Positions 1-11,900 are shown, numbered from the stretch's first letter. The stretch is DNA of 64,000 nucleotides from Chrysopilus asiliformis (GCA_964034945.1 OZ035963.1:62345182-62409181), one strand, 5' to 3'. Program-made: numbers and translations. Notes: a model not told the origin generated them from the sequence alone.

Positions 1-84
1 ACGATTTTTTGTCGTGAAGTTCAGTACCAGCGTTCGGCATACTCCCTCCCCCGCAAAGTGCCACGTTTTTTATGCACAAACCTC

Positions 85-395
85 TAGCTCTCTCTCTAGC
101 TTTTTCTTTCTCTAGCTCTCTCTCTCTAGCTTTTTCTTTCTCTAGCGCTTTCTCTCTCTCTCTTTAACTCTCTCTCTCTCTAGTTCTAGCTCTCTCTCTC
201 TAGCTCTAGCTCTCTCTCTCTCTAGCTCTAGCTCTCTCTCTCTCTAGCTTTTTCTTTCTCTAGCTCTCTCTTTCTCTCTAGCTCTCTCTCTCTCTCTAGA
301 TCTCTCTATCTCTAGCTCTCTCTCTCTCTAGCTCTCTCTCTAGCTCTCTCTCTAGCTCTCTCTCTCTCTATAGTTCTCTTGCTAGCCCTCTCTAT
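85..395. repeat. CT-rich simple repeat with CTAG interruptions
   Basis: Long runs of CTCTCT are broken at irregular intervals by CTAG and by TTTTTCTTTCTCTAG units. It is a degenerate microsatellite, with a 32-36 base higher-order unit in parts. Confidence 0.9.
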
Positions 396-1645
396 AAATA
401 AGTTTTCCCTCAAAATCTGGATATTTTTACAAAAAACACTCCGTAAATCCTCAAAAATTCCAGGAATTTTTTACCCCAAAAAATTGTTTATGCTAACGGA
501 TATTTTTATACATTTCAAATCATCAAACCCGCTGATGAAAGTAAATTTCGTTCTCTAAAATAAAATTGAAGTTCCTGCTTTTCTTGTATAAAAAATTCGT
601 TGCACATCCAAATATTTGATAAAAGGATTGCACAATTAAAATTTTTTTGCAAGTATGCAAAAATTATGTTATGACATTCCTTTGAACATTTAGCCCAATT
701 CAATTATAATAAAAAGCCAAACAATTATCGCTCCACTAATTTTAATTCAATTACGGATTTTTTTTTTTGCTTTTCTTGATTTTAGAAAATTTTAACAATT
801 TCCCACAGATTTGATAACGACGCTAAAAGTATTTTTTTTTCTTGCTGTGCAAACTTTGAGTCCCGAATGACTGCTTCCAAACACTAATCTTTCACTCTAT
901 TCCAAGTTTGAAATCCTAGCCAGAAACCATTTTGATGCGTCTCCCCCTCAACTTTCCTGCCCCGCCGCATGGAATTAGTGTAGCGTTCGTTCTTCATCAC
1001 TGTCAGATTGAATTAGGATGCATGAAGGGACTCCCAAATGAAATAACATGACCAGCCGTGGAAGATTAATCATGAAATCAAAACAGTTGAGACGGATGTG
1101 TCGGGAAACGTTGAAGAATCTGCGGAGAACACAGCAAGGATATTACAGGGCCAGCCTTCCCTCTTTGGCATCAAAAACCCTAGCCCACACAACAACATAT
1201 ATCGTAATGTTAATAATAAAAAAAAACCAAGCATTATCCAGTGCTTACACGTCCGATAGGATAGAAAATATTTATGAATGGGTGAAATACTGCCCATCCG
1301 TACTTTTTATCCTTGTGTAGCCGCAGTTTGACTTTGCTCTGAAGCTCCTTCATCCCTCCCAGTTAACCACCGCAAATCTCTCTTGACGCCCCGAATTTAT
1401 GATCGTTCTGTGCGTGTGTGTGTGGTTAACAACATCAACTACCGTGTCAACGAGATGGAAAATATTAATTTTGTTAAAAAGTCCTTCGCAGCATATTCTC
1501 TGTTGTTGAGTTCCGGTCATAAATTTCGCCAAGTTTCCCTCCTATGATGCCACAAAATCTTATTTTAATAACGGTAGTTCATTATTATTAATTCCTTATA
1601 GCGGAATATCTGCGTTTATGCAAAATACCATATAGGGTAGCATTT

Positions 1646-1752
1646 TCCAAGTAGCACAGAAGGTCGTAAAGTAGTCGTCGCGTCTAAAATTCGTACTAAT
1701 GTCTTGACTTTTTAGGCGCAATGCCCACTTTGCGACCTCTTTTACTGCTAGG
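1646..1752. mobile_element. Short inverted-repeat element, CCAAGTAGCACAGAAGG family, degraded copy
   Basis: It begins CCAAGTAGCACAGAAGGTCG, like the copy at 57671-57768, and has a partly matching inverted end (GCGACC.. near 1732). No coding capacity. It is read as an old non-autonomous DNA-transposon-derived element inside an ASPP intron. Confidence 0.5.
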
Positions 1753-1975
1753 CGTCTGCGATACGGGGTTCTGCTATAAAGTGACGCCTACTTTAATTTT
1801 CATACAAAAAATTGTGAAAAAAAACGTGACGAGGGAAGGGAGGGGTTTCAATAAGTGGTAAACTAGCGTCAAGTATTTTATACGCAAAATTTTAATCATT
1901 TTCATATCGTGTTTAAATCAAAGTTGGTTTTTCTTTTAAATAAAAGTTAATTTTTAATTTTTCGTTTTCTTCCAG

Positions 1976-2196
1976 GCAATGACCTCGACTCAATCCGAGC
2001 ACTGTTTAGTGAGAAGGAGAAGGAGCTTAGTTTGGCCGTGGCCAAGGTTGAAGCTTTAACTAGACAACTAGAGGACCTTAGAAGGGACCGTAGGGGACCA
2101 TTAAATCTAATTCCCGGTGGAGCGCCAGGTAGCGGCAGTAGTCAACAAATCTCCCCGGCTGCTAGGGAATTGGATAAATTACGTAGGGAGCTAATG
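1976..2196 (+). CDS. ASPP: ASPP exon: coiled-coil segment
   Basis: The acceptor is TTCTTCCAG before 1976 and the donor is GTGAGT at 2197. The first two bases complete a codon from an unseen exon, and the exon ends in phase 0. It encodes 73 residues with [20 protein letters not shown], a heptad-like block matching the ASPP coiled coil, and ends DKLRREL-M. Skipping it would break the coiled coil. Confidence 0.9.
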
Positions 2197-5100
2197 GTGA
2201 GTTTGAAACCAGTATTTGTTTTGAAATTAAAGACATTAGCGTTACTTTATTTTTTTTTAATAAATTTCCTACGCAAAAATTTCGGGGTTCCCAAATGTTT
2301 TTGAATCTGTTTTGAACGACTTAAAATTTAAAGATTTTTGGGGCCTTCAACCCCCCTTCCTACTACGCCACTGCTAAAACAAAAATCGATTTTTTTTCGA
2401 CAGTACCGAAATCAATTGTCCCTGCAGCAAGATGCTCGCCTACACCTGCAACGAGAGGCTCTTCAGCAACGACAGGCTGAACTTCGATCGGTGGATCAAC
2501 GTATTCTGGAGCTGCAGACGAGATTGCAGCGGAAGAAGGCTTCAAATCTGATGATGCAACAAAATTCCCAGCAAACTCAGCCCAGTCAACCACACCTACA
2601 ACAGCAACAACAACAACAGCTGGGGCCTTCACCCCCACAGCCGCATCCACTGCAGAAATCGCAATCTCAGACGCACGCCAATCAACAGGTGCAGCATGCT
2701 GTGCCGCCACAATCGTCGAATACTCAAAACTTAACGGTTTCGTCTAGTTCTGCGAACAGCGCTAGCAATAATAGCTCTAGTAATCCTGTAAATATCCGAC
2801 CCTCGAACAGTGTCTATCCATCCCAGAGGATAGTTTCGCGCGGGAATATCGCCGCCGTCGAGCCATACATTCACACGCCACAGAAATCCGCTATTACGAC
2901 AACAGCGGCACTGGTAAACGCTAGCCAATTGCTAAAACAATCGGCGGCCACGGCAAACACGAATCAACAGAATCAGTTAATACAGGATTTAACGAATTTA
3001 AAACTCAACCTTAGCCATGTGAATACGAATATTAGTGTTAATCATTTATCGTCATTCCCGGACAGTGACGAAAGTAAGCTGGCACGACAGAAACTCAGCA
3101 CCAAGTCTAGTATAACGCATAGTAGTTCTAAGGATGTCGATATCGAGGCTGTCAGCGATTTCGCTGCGAAAAAGAACGACCCCAAATATCAAACGTTGCC
3201 TTATAATACGAAAATAGTCGGTTTGCATGGATCTACGGCTAATAGTAAACACCATCTGCATCAGCAGCAGCCGAGTCCGAGCTCGAATGCGTCGTTAAGC
3301 CCCAAGTCCAATGAGTGCGATAGCGAAAAGTCCGGCGAGATTACTGTGACTAGCGAAACGATAGCGGCGAAAGTAGCGACGCAACAGCTAACCGTGCATA
3401 GTACCCCTCTGAGTACGATCAACAAATCCGTGGCATTAGCGGTGTCTACTGCGGCCTCGGCGAACACAACGATGTCTGCGTCAAGCGGAAGAAGCAGTGG
3501 CGCCGTCGACGATAAGCCTGCCGTGAAGCCTAAAGCCATTCATCAGATTCCGTCTGGAAATCTGGTCGTACCGCCCAGGAAGCCCATTAGTAGCGTGGCT
3601 CCAACGTCCGTTACGATGGCTCTGCCTAAAATAGTGGCCCACAGCCCAAAGGTAAACATGGTGGCTCCGAATGTAATCTCAACAACTGCTTCCATCGATC
3701 CGGCAGATAAAAACCGACCCGCTCTACCGCCCAAACCCAGCAAACCACCGCAGCAAGTAGGCGATGTGAGCAGCAGTGGATCGACAATCGTTGCCACCTC
3801 ATCAACAGCCCCAACCGTAGTCAGTGTCATCAACAAGGCTCCCATTTCCGAGCCCATTGAATCAGGACCGCTGCAGAGTTCGCATTTCCCATCGTCCAAT
3901 CCGGACAATTTGCCAATTAAGGCGCGTCCGTTGACAATACGAAAACAACCAATGTCCGAGCAGCCACGTCTCAAATCCATGACATCCGGCATCAAACCCA
4001 TTCAGTACAACTCCCGCAGGATCGAAATGCCACCGGCATTCCTGTTTCCCGAGATCGAAACCGCTGATCTAAAGGATAAGAGCAGTCCCACGCTTCAGCA
4101 GCAAACCTCACAGCCGCCATCTAGTGCCAGTGCCAGTGCGAGCAACAGTGCGAATAGCAATAGCAGCAATGTTAGTAATGATGAAACGGACAAATCGGCG
4201 AGTTCGTCAACGCTGAATGACGAAAAGTCACCGGACGAGATCAAGCGAAGGAGTCGTCATAGTATGGGCGAAAACGGGAAAGTAAAGCTTGCGCGACGCG
4301 TAAGTTTTGATCCGTTAGCGCTTCTATTAGATGCTAGTTTGGAAGGTGAGCTGGAGCTAGTGAAGAAGACCGCAATGCAGGTGACGAATCCGAGCGCTGC
4401 TAATGATGAGGGAATCACTGCCCTGCATAATGCGATCTGCGCGGGACATTTTGAAATTGTCAAGTAGGTTTTTGAACAAATTTTGATCGATTTTTAATCG
4501 GAACACAAAAGATTTTAAGTTGAAGGAGCGCAAAATTTTTGTCGCGGCACAAACCACAAAACAATGACCCAAATTTTAGGCCGCAGAACCTTATAAAAAT
4601 CGCCTCTTGTTCGGAATTTTGCACCAGAGACGTGGTTTGTGTCTCGATTAGAAATTTTGGGGTCTTTTTTTTAAATCTAAATAAGAAAACTCTTAAAACC
4701 CCTTTCTAAAAACTATTTTTCCCCACAGATTCCTCGTCGAATTCGGTTGCGATGTGAACGCCCAGGATTCAGACGGTTGGACGCCACTGCATTGTGCTGC
4801 AAGTTGCAATAATCTATCGATGGTGAAATTTTTAGTAGAATCCGGAGCTTGTTTGTTCGCAGCGACACTCTCTGATCATGAGACGCCAGCGGAGAAATGC
4901 GAAGAGGACGAAGAAGGATTCGATGGATGTTCAGAATATTTATACAGTATGAGACACATTGGCGTACGAATATTGATGATGTATTAATTGGATTTTTTTT
5001 CGTTATTTCCTCCACCACAGGTATACAGGAGAAATTAGGAATTCTCAATAATGGCGAAGTGTATGCGGTATTTTCTTATGACGCTCAGCAGCCAGATGAG

Positions 5101-8100
5101 CTTAGCTTTTCTGTCAATGATCGATTGACAATTTTAAGAAAGGGTGACGATGCCGAGCGTGAGTGGTGGTGGGCGAAAAATAGCAATGGAACAGAAGGAT
5201 ATGTACCTAGAAATCTATTGGGAGTGAGTATCATAATAACGAGTATTTTATGAAAGAAAAATATGAAACAATTTTATCGATTTTTTCGCGATTTTTAAAG
5301 TGTTTAACGCCTTAAATTGTTGAAAAACCTTAAGAAAGTTAGTCTAATGCTAGTCAACAATAGTTGGCAACTGCAACAAAGTTGGAAACTTCTTAGTTAC
5401 CAACGACTGGCGATCGATTAGGACTCACATATAGCGTGAACATACGTCCGGGAATAGCTTGTAGTCCCGACGCGACATTCCGGATTATTCATTTTTTTAC
5501 TCTTTACGATATATCATAGAGGAGTATATTAGATTTAGTAATCGTTTGTAACGCACCGAACCAATCATCGGACACAAAAATGAACTACACCAGGGTGTTA
5601 GGGATGACAAAAGATTTTGATTTTCGAATGTCTGTTCATCATTCTGTCTCTCCGTCTGTTTGTCTGTCCGTCCGTCTGTCTGTCCGTCCGTCTGTCTGTC
5701 TATCCGTCCGTCCGTCCGTCTGTCTGTCCGTCCGTCCGTCTATTCGTCCCTCTATCCGTCCGTCTATCCGTCCGTCTGTCCATCTGATTCACCTGCGGCG
5801 CACATTTCTTAATATTTTCCTTTGTTTTCGTAAAAATACAAATTTATTTTTATACAATTTGGTTGTTACGTTTCAACCATCCACAAAACCCCCACCCACT
5901 CCCCCTCCCACGCTTATCTTGTCCCGGATTCACAAAAAAAATTGTCCCCCTTCTCAAATAGAATCGTAAAAAATAATTATTTTGACAAAATCTCGTATTT
6001 TCTCCCACATTACGATCATCTTTTAAATTCGATTACGAAACATGATTGATATGAAGTATTTATTATATTTAATGGTTTCATCAAAGCAGTTTTAACAACA
6101 AAAATATAAAACCTGGGTGAAGAGAAAACCTTTAATTTCTTTCATTTTCTAGTAGTAGTTGCTGTTATTGATCAGGTTCAGGTTTTTTGCTGAAATTTTT
6201 CTAGACAACAAGTAGATATTAAATGGGGGAAAATACAAGCAACTTCTGATTAAAAGACATTCATAGATAGTATGGATTTATTGGACATCGGTTATCCTCT
6301 CACAAAATCAAGTAATGACTTTGGAAAATTGAACGAACGTCTTCTGCGATACTGCGTTTTTGTATTCTTGCAAGGACCGAAGAGATGTTTTTTTTCTGGT
6401 TGTAAGGTTGTTTGTCTATCAACCGAAAATATCGATGGACAAAGATTTCTACGGGGTACGGAGGATTGGCTGAGTATAAAAATATAAAATGAAATGAACT
6501 GGAGATTGGTCCCCCATGTGAATGTGGAAATCCAGGAAAACCTCGCAAATGGAAAGCGGGGAAACTCCGGCACGAGGGACGGAAATTAGGTTCATGATGA
6601 TGGTCTAGGGTCAGTCGTTAAAGAATCGCCTACTTTGCTGGAATATATGTGCGCTATACGCCAGCCATTGAGAAACATTTAGGTCGAAAAAGAAGGTCGG
6701 TCTTCTCTCGACATACACAATGAGGGCGATTTTCTGTGCGGTCCTACGACTGCTTGGGGAAACATTTTCCACATTCTCCGGTGTTTCACCTTTTCTAATT
6801 TGAATTTGCCGGTTGAAAAGGTACGAACATAAAAGTCAATTTCAGCCAATTTACTCTCTCTCTTGACACCCGACAACGCTCTAAGTGTATGTCGTTAGCT
6901 TGGATACAAGATCGACATTTGCCAACTTTTATTCAATGACTTCTGGGGTCGTCTTTTGATAAAGCCTGGAATTCCTACGAACAAATGGAAGGTACGAGCG
7001 ATGGATCAATGCTAAGTGGTTGTATTCCAACCACCCTTGATGAAGACGAGGGCTGTTTTACAGACGGATCAGGTGGATTCCCTTTCTAACGAGGGCACTT
7101 GGAATTTCGGTGGCGGGATGCGAAAAGGCGTGTTTATTGGTCATTTGGTAGCTATTTGATTCAATAAAGGATTGAGGGAAAAACCATTTAGGCTGTGTTT
7201 TTTATACATAGATTGATTCACCACCAGTTTTTGTGGAAGCTTGGAAAAAAATTCTGGAAAAAGAATTCTAGAGGGTCTAAAATTAATTCTACCATTCGGG
7301 AAAATTCATAAAATATTTTTGGGAGGTCCAAAATATTTTTTACTGCATAAATTATAGGTTTTCTTTTATTTTTGGTTATCGAAAGAACATTTAAAACGGT
7401 TTTTATTTTTAAGAAAGCCCGTAAATGATTTCCGCGCGCCCAAAAAATTGAATTTACGCTAATTTCCATCCATAAAATACGTTACCACATTTTTCCCATT
7501 TGAAACTCCTCACTGCTTTCCATCCTCTCACTCTCGCCCCTGAACTGCCCTGAACTATATTTCATGGAAAGCTTCTTAATTTCCTTAAAATCTTAAAAAT
7601 GATTTTTGAAGCCATAAATTGTGTTTTCAAGAATTTCAAAGCCATCTCTAATGTATCTGAAACCGTCAGACTTTTTAAAAGCTTTTATTTAGCTGGCCTT
7701 CCGTTGTTCAGAAGCTATTGGTAAAGTTATTCAGAAGCTAATAGGTTGCCTTTGTAATCATAACTGGTTAACATATTGCAATATATTATGATAGATTGTG
7801 ATAAATAGTTCAATACAAGGAAACACAAGGAAAGGTCCTGTAAAGACAACGGGATTTCCCTTTTCCTCAAATTTTCCGGAAAAACTCATCTAGGGGTTTT
7901 TGGGATCGCTGAATTTTCTTCTGGCGTTAAGAAGTCTGTCTTGTATGTCCTCATGTCCTCATATAGAGTATTTGACGATTGCCCCATGGCAATTGCAAGT
8001 TTTCTTATGTTTGGTATAACAGTTAATACTGACGTCTAGCTACCACATGCTGTAAAAGTGTGACGTATTCTAAGAACAACCCCTTAAGTTTGAAAACGAT

Positions 8101-8278
8101 TTCGAAACCTCCATGAGATTATTAAAAACCATTAGTTTTTTTCGGTTTCACACAATATTTTTAAAAAAATTCAATCAAAACTCTTCAAATGCACTACAAA
8201 ATACTAATTTTCCTAATTTCTTTTTCATTTTAGCTCTACCCACGAGTGCCACTTCAGAATTCTGGATACTCCGATTAG
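1976..8278 (+). CDS. ASPP: ASPP-family protein (p53-binding/PP1-targeting scaffold), 3' part of gene, 5 exons
   Basis: The spliced model is 1976-2196, 2404-4463, 4729-4946, 5021-5223, 8234-8278, all with GT..AG introns and compatible phases. It gives 914 residues plus TAG. In order: a coiled coil (residues about 10-130) ending in the ASPP-typical YRNQL and [10 protein letters not shown]; Gln/Ser/Thr-rich low complexity; the conserved AAVEPYI; a proline-rich segment near 511 ([10 protein letters not shown]); RVSF at about 705; ankyrin repeats (about 710-830) with [12 protein letters not shown] and [14 protein letters not shown]; and an SH3 domain (about 846-905) with EWWWAK and GYVPRNLL. Known biology: ASPP proteins use ankyrin-SH3 to bind partners (p53 family in vertebrates), recruit PP1 and act at cell junctions. 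The 5' exons lie outside the window. The middle of the big exon is poorly conserved, as usual in the family. Confidence 0.93.
2404..4463 (+). CDS. ASPP: ASPP large exon: coiled-coil end, disordered middle, PP1 motif, first ankyrin repeats
   Basis: It follows CGACAG in phase 0 and ends with donor GTAGGT at 4464, two bases into a lysine codon. It encodes YRNQLSLQQ, polyglutamine patches (around 2560-2620), Ser/Ala-rich tracts, a proline-rich ligand-like segment (about 3715-3750), [12 protein letters not shown], then RVSF (4297-4308) and the ankyrin start [14 protein letters not shown]. The reading frame continues upstream into the intron, but the splice acceptor fixes the exon start. Confidence 0.92.
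4729..4946 (+). CDS. ASPP: ASPP exon: ankyrin repeats
   Basis: The acceptor is CCCCACAG and the donor GTATGA at 4947. Its first base completes the split lysine codon. It encodes [27 protein letters not shown] and [19 protein letters not shown], which align closely with the last ankyrin repeats of ASPP1/2 and iASPP. Confidence 0.93.
5021..5223 (+). CDS. ASPP: ASPP exon: SH3 domain
   Basis: The acceptor is ACCACAG and the donor GTGAGT at 5224; it ends in phase 0 after NLLG. It encodes [20 protein letters not shown], then REWWWAKN and [10 protein letters not shown], the hallmark SH3 residues (ALYDY-like strand, WW of the RT/n-Src side, PxxY-like end). Confidence 0.93.
5557..5633 (+). repeat. 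Dispersed repeat block shared with 28807-28887
   Basis: Both copies start CGAACCAATCATCGGACAC, continue ACTACACCAGGGT and GATGACAAAAGATTTTGATT, and run into a CCGT/CTGT microsatellite. A unique block followed by a simple repeat suggests the 3' end of a retroelement. Its autonomous partner is not in the window. Confidence 0.7.
5637..5790 (+). repeat. CYGT tetranucleotide microsatellite
   Basis: About 150 bases of mixed CTGT, CCGT and ATCCGT units. It directly follows the dispersed block ending near 5633. Confidence 0.92.
7828..7945 (+). repeat. Dispersed ~120-bp repeat, single unit
   Basis: It contains GGTCCTGTAAAGACAACGGG, CTTTTCCTCAAATTTTCCGG and TTTTTGGGATCGCTGAAT followed by GTTAAGAAGTCTGT. 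The same unit is present twice at 10421-10668 and about 3.5 times inverted at 17045-17480. Confidence 0.75.
8234..8278 (+). CDS. ASPP: ASPP terminal mini-exon
   Basis: CTC TAC CCA CGA follows TTTCATTTTAG in phase 0 and encodes [14 protein letters not shown] then TAG (8276-8278). The SH3 exon ends NLLG, so the join reads NLLGLYPR, the same junction as vertebrate ASPP proteins. This small exon sits 3 kb from the SH3 exon. The overlapping longer frame 8113-8409 is in another frame and is not coding. Confidence 0.9.
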   Translation, partial: LYPRVPLQNSGYSD

Positions 8279-8880
8279 CAGTTATTCAAATATTGGGTAA
8301 AACGAAAATCCGGACGGATAGTACGAAAACTCTACATTTCGAATTACATTTAAAAAAACGGACGTTACAAAAAAAATATCAAGCCAATCACAGAAAAAAG
8401 CGGGCCTAACATTGATCTCGAAATGCAAGTGAAGTGCAAAATATACACGAAAAACCAACATTGAAGCAATATGGAATGGCACACACACAAACACACCTTC
8501 AAATGGAAACAACCCCCCACGAGATGAATCACTAATCAAAGAGTGTTTTTTGGTTGAAAATCCACTAATCTATACGCGCCTGAGTGACTCAGAATTAATA
8601 CAAAAAAACACACACACACACACCTAAAATATATCAAAAATTTTAAAAAATATCGATGAGAATTGAAAAAACTTAATGAAACAAGAAAATTAATTGAAAA
8701 AATCGTACATATTTAACAAAAAGATAAAAAAAAGAAACACAAAATGCATAAAAGAATTGTTAATTGTTTTAATTTTTTTTTTAATTAAATAATTATTATT
8801 ATTCTATATAGATAAAATATGAAAATGAAAAGAGAACTATAAATAATAATAACATTATTATTATATTGTAATTTTTTTTT
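8279..8880 (+). other. Probable ASPP 3' untranslated region
   Basis: AT-rich sequence after the stop codon, with a CA microsatellite near 8608-8624 and long A/T runs. There is no AATAAA; a variant ATTAAA lies at 8784-8789 and could be the poly(A) signal. The 3' end is not determined. Confidence 0.4.
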
Positions 8881-9740
8881 GGCATTTTTATTATCCCCCC
8901 AAAATAACCACCATATAATGATAAGTTTTGTGAAGGCTCCATTGCACTATTAGGTCGTCCTTATGGAAACAGGCTGTACAAGTACAACAGAGAGCTAAAC
9001 GGAAAAACTATTCGAGTGAGTATAGGGGGATATATTGTACAATAACATAAGGGCACTTGTGTTATTTTCTAAGCTACAATGAGTGTTATGTACGCATCCT
9101 TAGACCCTTCTTCGTACATTTTTCCTATAAGATACCTAAAAGATCCCTGCATTCCTTGGGAAAATGTGGAAAACTGCTAATGATGATACTCAACGCAGCA
9201 GTAGTAGCAGCCTCTCCCCTTAGACAAAGAGAACCCTTGAGTTTCAGCGCAATTCACCTGTAGGACGATATAAACTTCCATAAATCCTGGATTTATCTGG
9301 TGTAACCAGCAAGCCATCCGAGCATCCAGCATCAACAATAAGGAGGGGGGATAGGTACTCGCTTGTATCTCTGACATCCTTATTTATATTAGACCGTCCG
9401 TTTGCTACATTTATTCCTGCCAGCTCTTTTGTTCAACCACCCCATACGATGATACGTACGACTTTAATATCATTAAGTCGGTTGGGTCGGGTCGGGTTAT
9501 TTACTGGAGACACCTAAGCCATTTCTCTTATGCGATATGTGTATGGCGTACGATGGTGTAAACACTGATTATGCTCAAGTGACTATTCAATTGCGAATGT
9601 AAATAAATTCATAGCGAGTTAATTTTCATTTATAGCATAGCGAGACTGGAAAATCAACTCGACATGACTCGGTGAAATATTGCTATTTCTACTAAATAAA
9701 GTAAAGTTGGTGAATAAAAAGGATTTCAGGGAACAGTTAT
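8881..9740. other. Intergenic sequence, no feature recognised
   Basis: Moderately AT-rich, with short open frames on both strands (for example 9057-9263 and 9177-9377) that lack any family signature. I see no repeat structure here beyond short A/T runs. Confidence 0.6.
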
Positions 9741-9822
9741 CCCAAGTAGGGCGTAAAGTGGTCGTGGCGACTTTAACATCGAATCTTTATGGTCGCGACG
9801 ACCACTTTACGCCCAATTTGGT
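9741..9822. mobile_element. Palindromic short element, CCCAAGTAGGGCG family
   Basis: The arms 9741-9771 and 9792-9822 are near-perfect inverted repeats (GGGCGTAAAGTGGTCG and its complement) with a loop of about 20 bases. It shares CCCAAGTAG and GTAAAGTG.TCGTCGCGAC with the element at 57671-57768. Read as a MITE-like element. Confidence 0.75.
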
Positions 9823-10420
9823 TAGTTTGGATCTAAATTGGTAAAATATCGCCAGATAAATTAATTAAAGCTAAAACGGCGTGAAACATAACTATATGCA
9901 CAGTTTTGTTAAATTTCGTATTAAATTTTATTGTTTTATAAATTTTTTTTGTCAAATTTTTTTATCAAATTTTATTGTTATTAAAAACCGTAAAAAAATT
10001 AAAATATTGTAAGAATTCAAGGCTTTTGTTTTTCTTTGCTCTTACCAAAGATTATGTAAATGAAGATAAGAAAGTTAGAAAAAATCTTTAGGGCCCAAAA
10101 GTTGTAATCTTTGGTATGAGTTGCAAAACGATTACGTATATTTTTACGCTTAACTATCAAAAAATCAATAAAAATACTTAAATTTCATCCATAACTCTAC
10201 AGTATTTTTGCACTAACTATTTTACTTTTTGGCATGTTTGAAAATTGGTGATTTTCAGACCCTAATGACACGTTCTCATAGAACAAAACGTCGGGGAAGA
10301 CAGCATAAACAGAACATGATCAAAAAATATTATTTACACTCTAAAAGTACAAATTTATTGCGAACACTGAACCAAATTTTGTTCATAAAAATTACGAACG
10401 GCGTTCATAGAAGTTAATCC
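9823..10420. other. AT-rich intergenic sequence
   Basis: Nothing recognised apart from A/T-rich stretches. Confidence 0.6.
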
Positions 10421-10668
10421 TCATCTGGAGATTTTTGGGATCGCTAAATCCGATCCTGACATAAAGAAGTCTGTAAGGATACCGAAAGATCCTGTAACGA
10501 TAACGTGATTATCCTTTTCCTCAAATTTCCTGGAAAAAATCTCAACTGGGAATTTTCGGGATCGCTGAAATCGATTCTGATGTTAAGGAATCTGTAAAGA
10601 TAATGGAAAGTTCTGTAAGGATAACGGCATTACTCTTTTCTTCAAATTTTCCGGAAAAATTCTGGAGT
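10421..10668 (+). repeat. Two tandem units of the dispersed ~120-bp repeat
   Basis: Each unit runs from TC(T/A)GG(A/G) and TTT(T/C)GGGATCGCT.AA through GATTCTGATGTTAAG, TCTGTAA(G/A)GATA and CTTTTC.TCAAATTT.C to GGAAAAA. The units are diverged from each other. They lie in the same orientation as the copy at 7828. Confidence 0.75.
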
Positions 10669-11749
10669 TAAAAGTCAGATTTTGTTAAATCTATTCATTG
10701 CATGCCCTGCAAAACTGCCCTGTGTATGAAATTGACGTGAAAAAATATGTCTGCGAGGGTAATTTTAATAGCATGCAATTTCTGTCTAATTTAGACCTAA
10801 AATATATTAATATTTTATATTTGCAGAATATTTTTTTTAGATTTTTTCAAAAAGTTTTTGATGCGAAATTTTTAATCCCAATTAAAAGCTTCATTAAGCA
10901 CATTTTTGATCACTGGAAAACTTCAGTTGCAGTGAATGATTAAAATTCTAAGTAAATAAATAGAAAACTTTATTTACACAAAAGTATGAAACGATTTGCA
11001 ATTCTGATTCATCTTAGAAACAGTAAAGTGACATTATTTCTTAGCTTCGCTTGCAGCAATACTTTCATATCCTGTGCTTTAACTACTGAAAGAGGTGTAG
11101 GTATCACAGAGATCTAATTAAAAGTTTTAACAATTCGCCTCGAGACAAGAAAGGGCTCTACTTTTCCTTTGCTGTAACTTTAAAAGTAATTTTCATTCTA
11201 AGGTACATAAAAGAGAGTAGAGCGTCTTCAGCACTAAAACAGGATAATCTAAATAAGTGACACACAAAAAGGATATTTCAAAAAAAAAAATACCGCCAAC
11301 ATTAAACAAAATAGGGAAAGTAATAATGAATAATGAGATAAGGAGATAAGGACATTTAATTAACACACATACACATTCAGTTTGCAGAAAAAAAAATCCT
11401 GTATTTGGCTTCTGGTATCCTGTTTTAAAATTAATCTTGGAAGAAATTGATGAGATCAGCGCACACATCCTCGGCAAACCTTTTAACATGAAATGTAAGT
11501 GTGTGCGTGTGTTTGTTTCTTTTAGTTACACAATCTTGCATTTGCCAGTTATCATTATACATACTGGTATTTTCATCCTTTCTAAAATATAAAGTAGAAT
11601 ATGAGAAACTGAATTTGGTGGTGACAAACAATAAGTCAATGTTGACAGGTAATCTACGAGGAGAGAGTGAAAAGTTTTCGGTCTGACGAGAAAACTACAT
11701 AATTTGCGACGAATTTTCTCCTCCTTTTCTCCTAGATTCTTCCTTTGGT
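10669..11749. other. Intergenic sequence, no feature recognised
   Basis: AT-rich with short frames on both strands. None shows domain motifs or plausible splice structure. Confidence 0.55.
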
Positions 11750-11900
11750 GGACATGTAGAGGGCAGTCTATGAAATACGTCACAGTTTTTGGATGGGGAT
11801 GGAATTGTCCAATACTAAACTCCATACAAAAATCATGCAAATGCGTAATGAATTGGTGCGGGGAAGAGAGGGGTGTTCGAAAGACCGAAAATTAAAGTAT
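11750..11900. mobile_element. Degraded element of the (G)TCTATGAAATACGTCAC family
   Basis: GGGCAGTCTATGAAATACGT followed by a GGGGATGG-rich centre and a GGGGTGTTCGAAAGACCGAA block resembles the better-preserved element at 15518-15676. The right end is not well preserved. Confidence 0.45.

Larger units (their letters stand above)
1..1975 (+). other. Upstream intron sequence of the ASPP gene (no exon recognised)
   Basis: The first recognisable ASPP exon starts at 1976 with one codon base owed by an earlier exon, so this stretch is taken as intron. It holds a CT-rich simple repeat at about 85-395 and an inverted-repeat element at about 1646-1752. I find no block resembling the N-terminal domain of ASPP. 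The open frames here (for example 1048-1320 on +) have no family resemblance. A non-coding first exon cannot be excluded. Confidence 0.6.
5224..8233 (+). other. Last ASPP intron (3.0 kb) with repeats
   Basis: GTGAGT at the left and TTTCATTTTAG at the right define the intron. It contains a retroelement-like block and YCCGT microsatellite (5557-5790), one copy of a dispersed ~120-bp repeat (7828-7945) and a fragment of another repeat (about 7675-7695). I see nothing else of note. The frame at 5580-5969 is the microsatellite read as protein. Confidence 0.8.

Noticed and set aside
2363..2710. Open frames on the minus strand of the large ASPP exon (several up to 152 codons)
   Set aside because: They arise from the biased codon use of the Ser/Gln/Pro-rich + strand; the + strand is supported by conserved motifs.
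5580..5969. 129-codon Ser/Arg/Pro repeat frame
   Set aside because: A translation of the CYGT microsatellite inside an ASPP intron.
8113..8409. 98-codon frame overlapping the last ASPP exon
   Set aside because: Different frame from the splice-supported exon, which ends at TAG 8276-8278.
11500..11840. Overlapping frames on both strands as a small gene
   Set aside because: No conserved motif; part overlaps a degraded MITE-like repeat.
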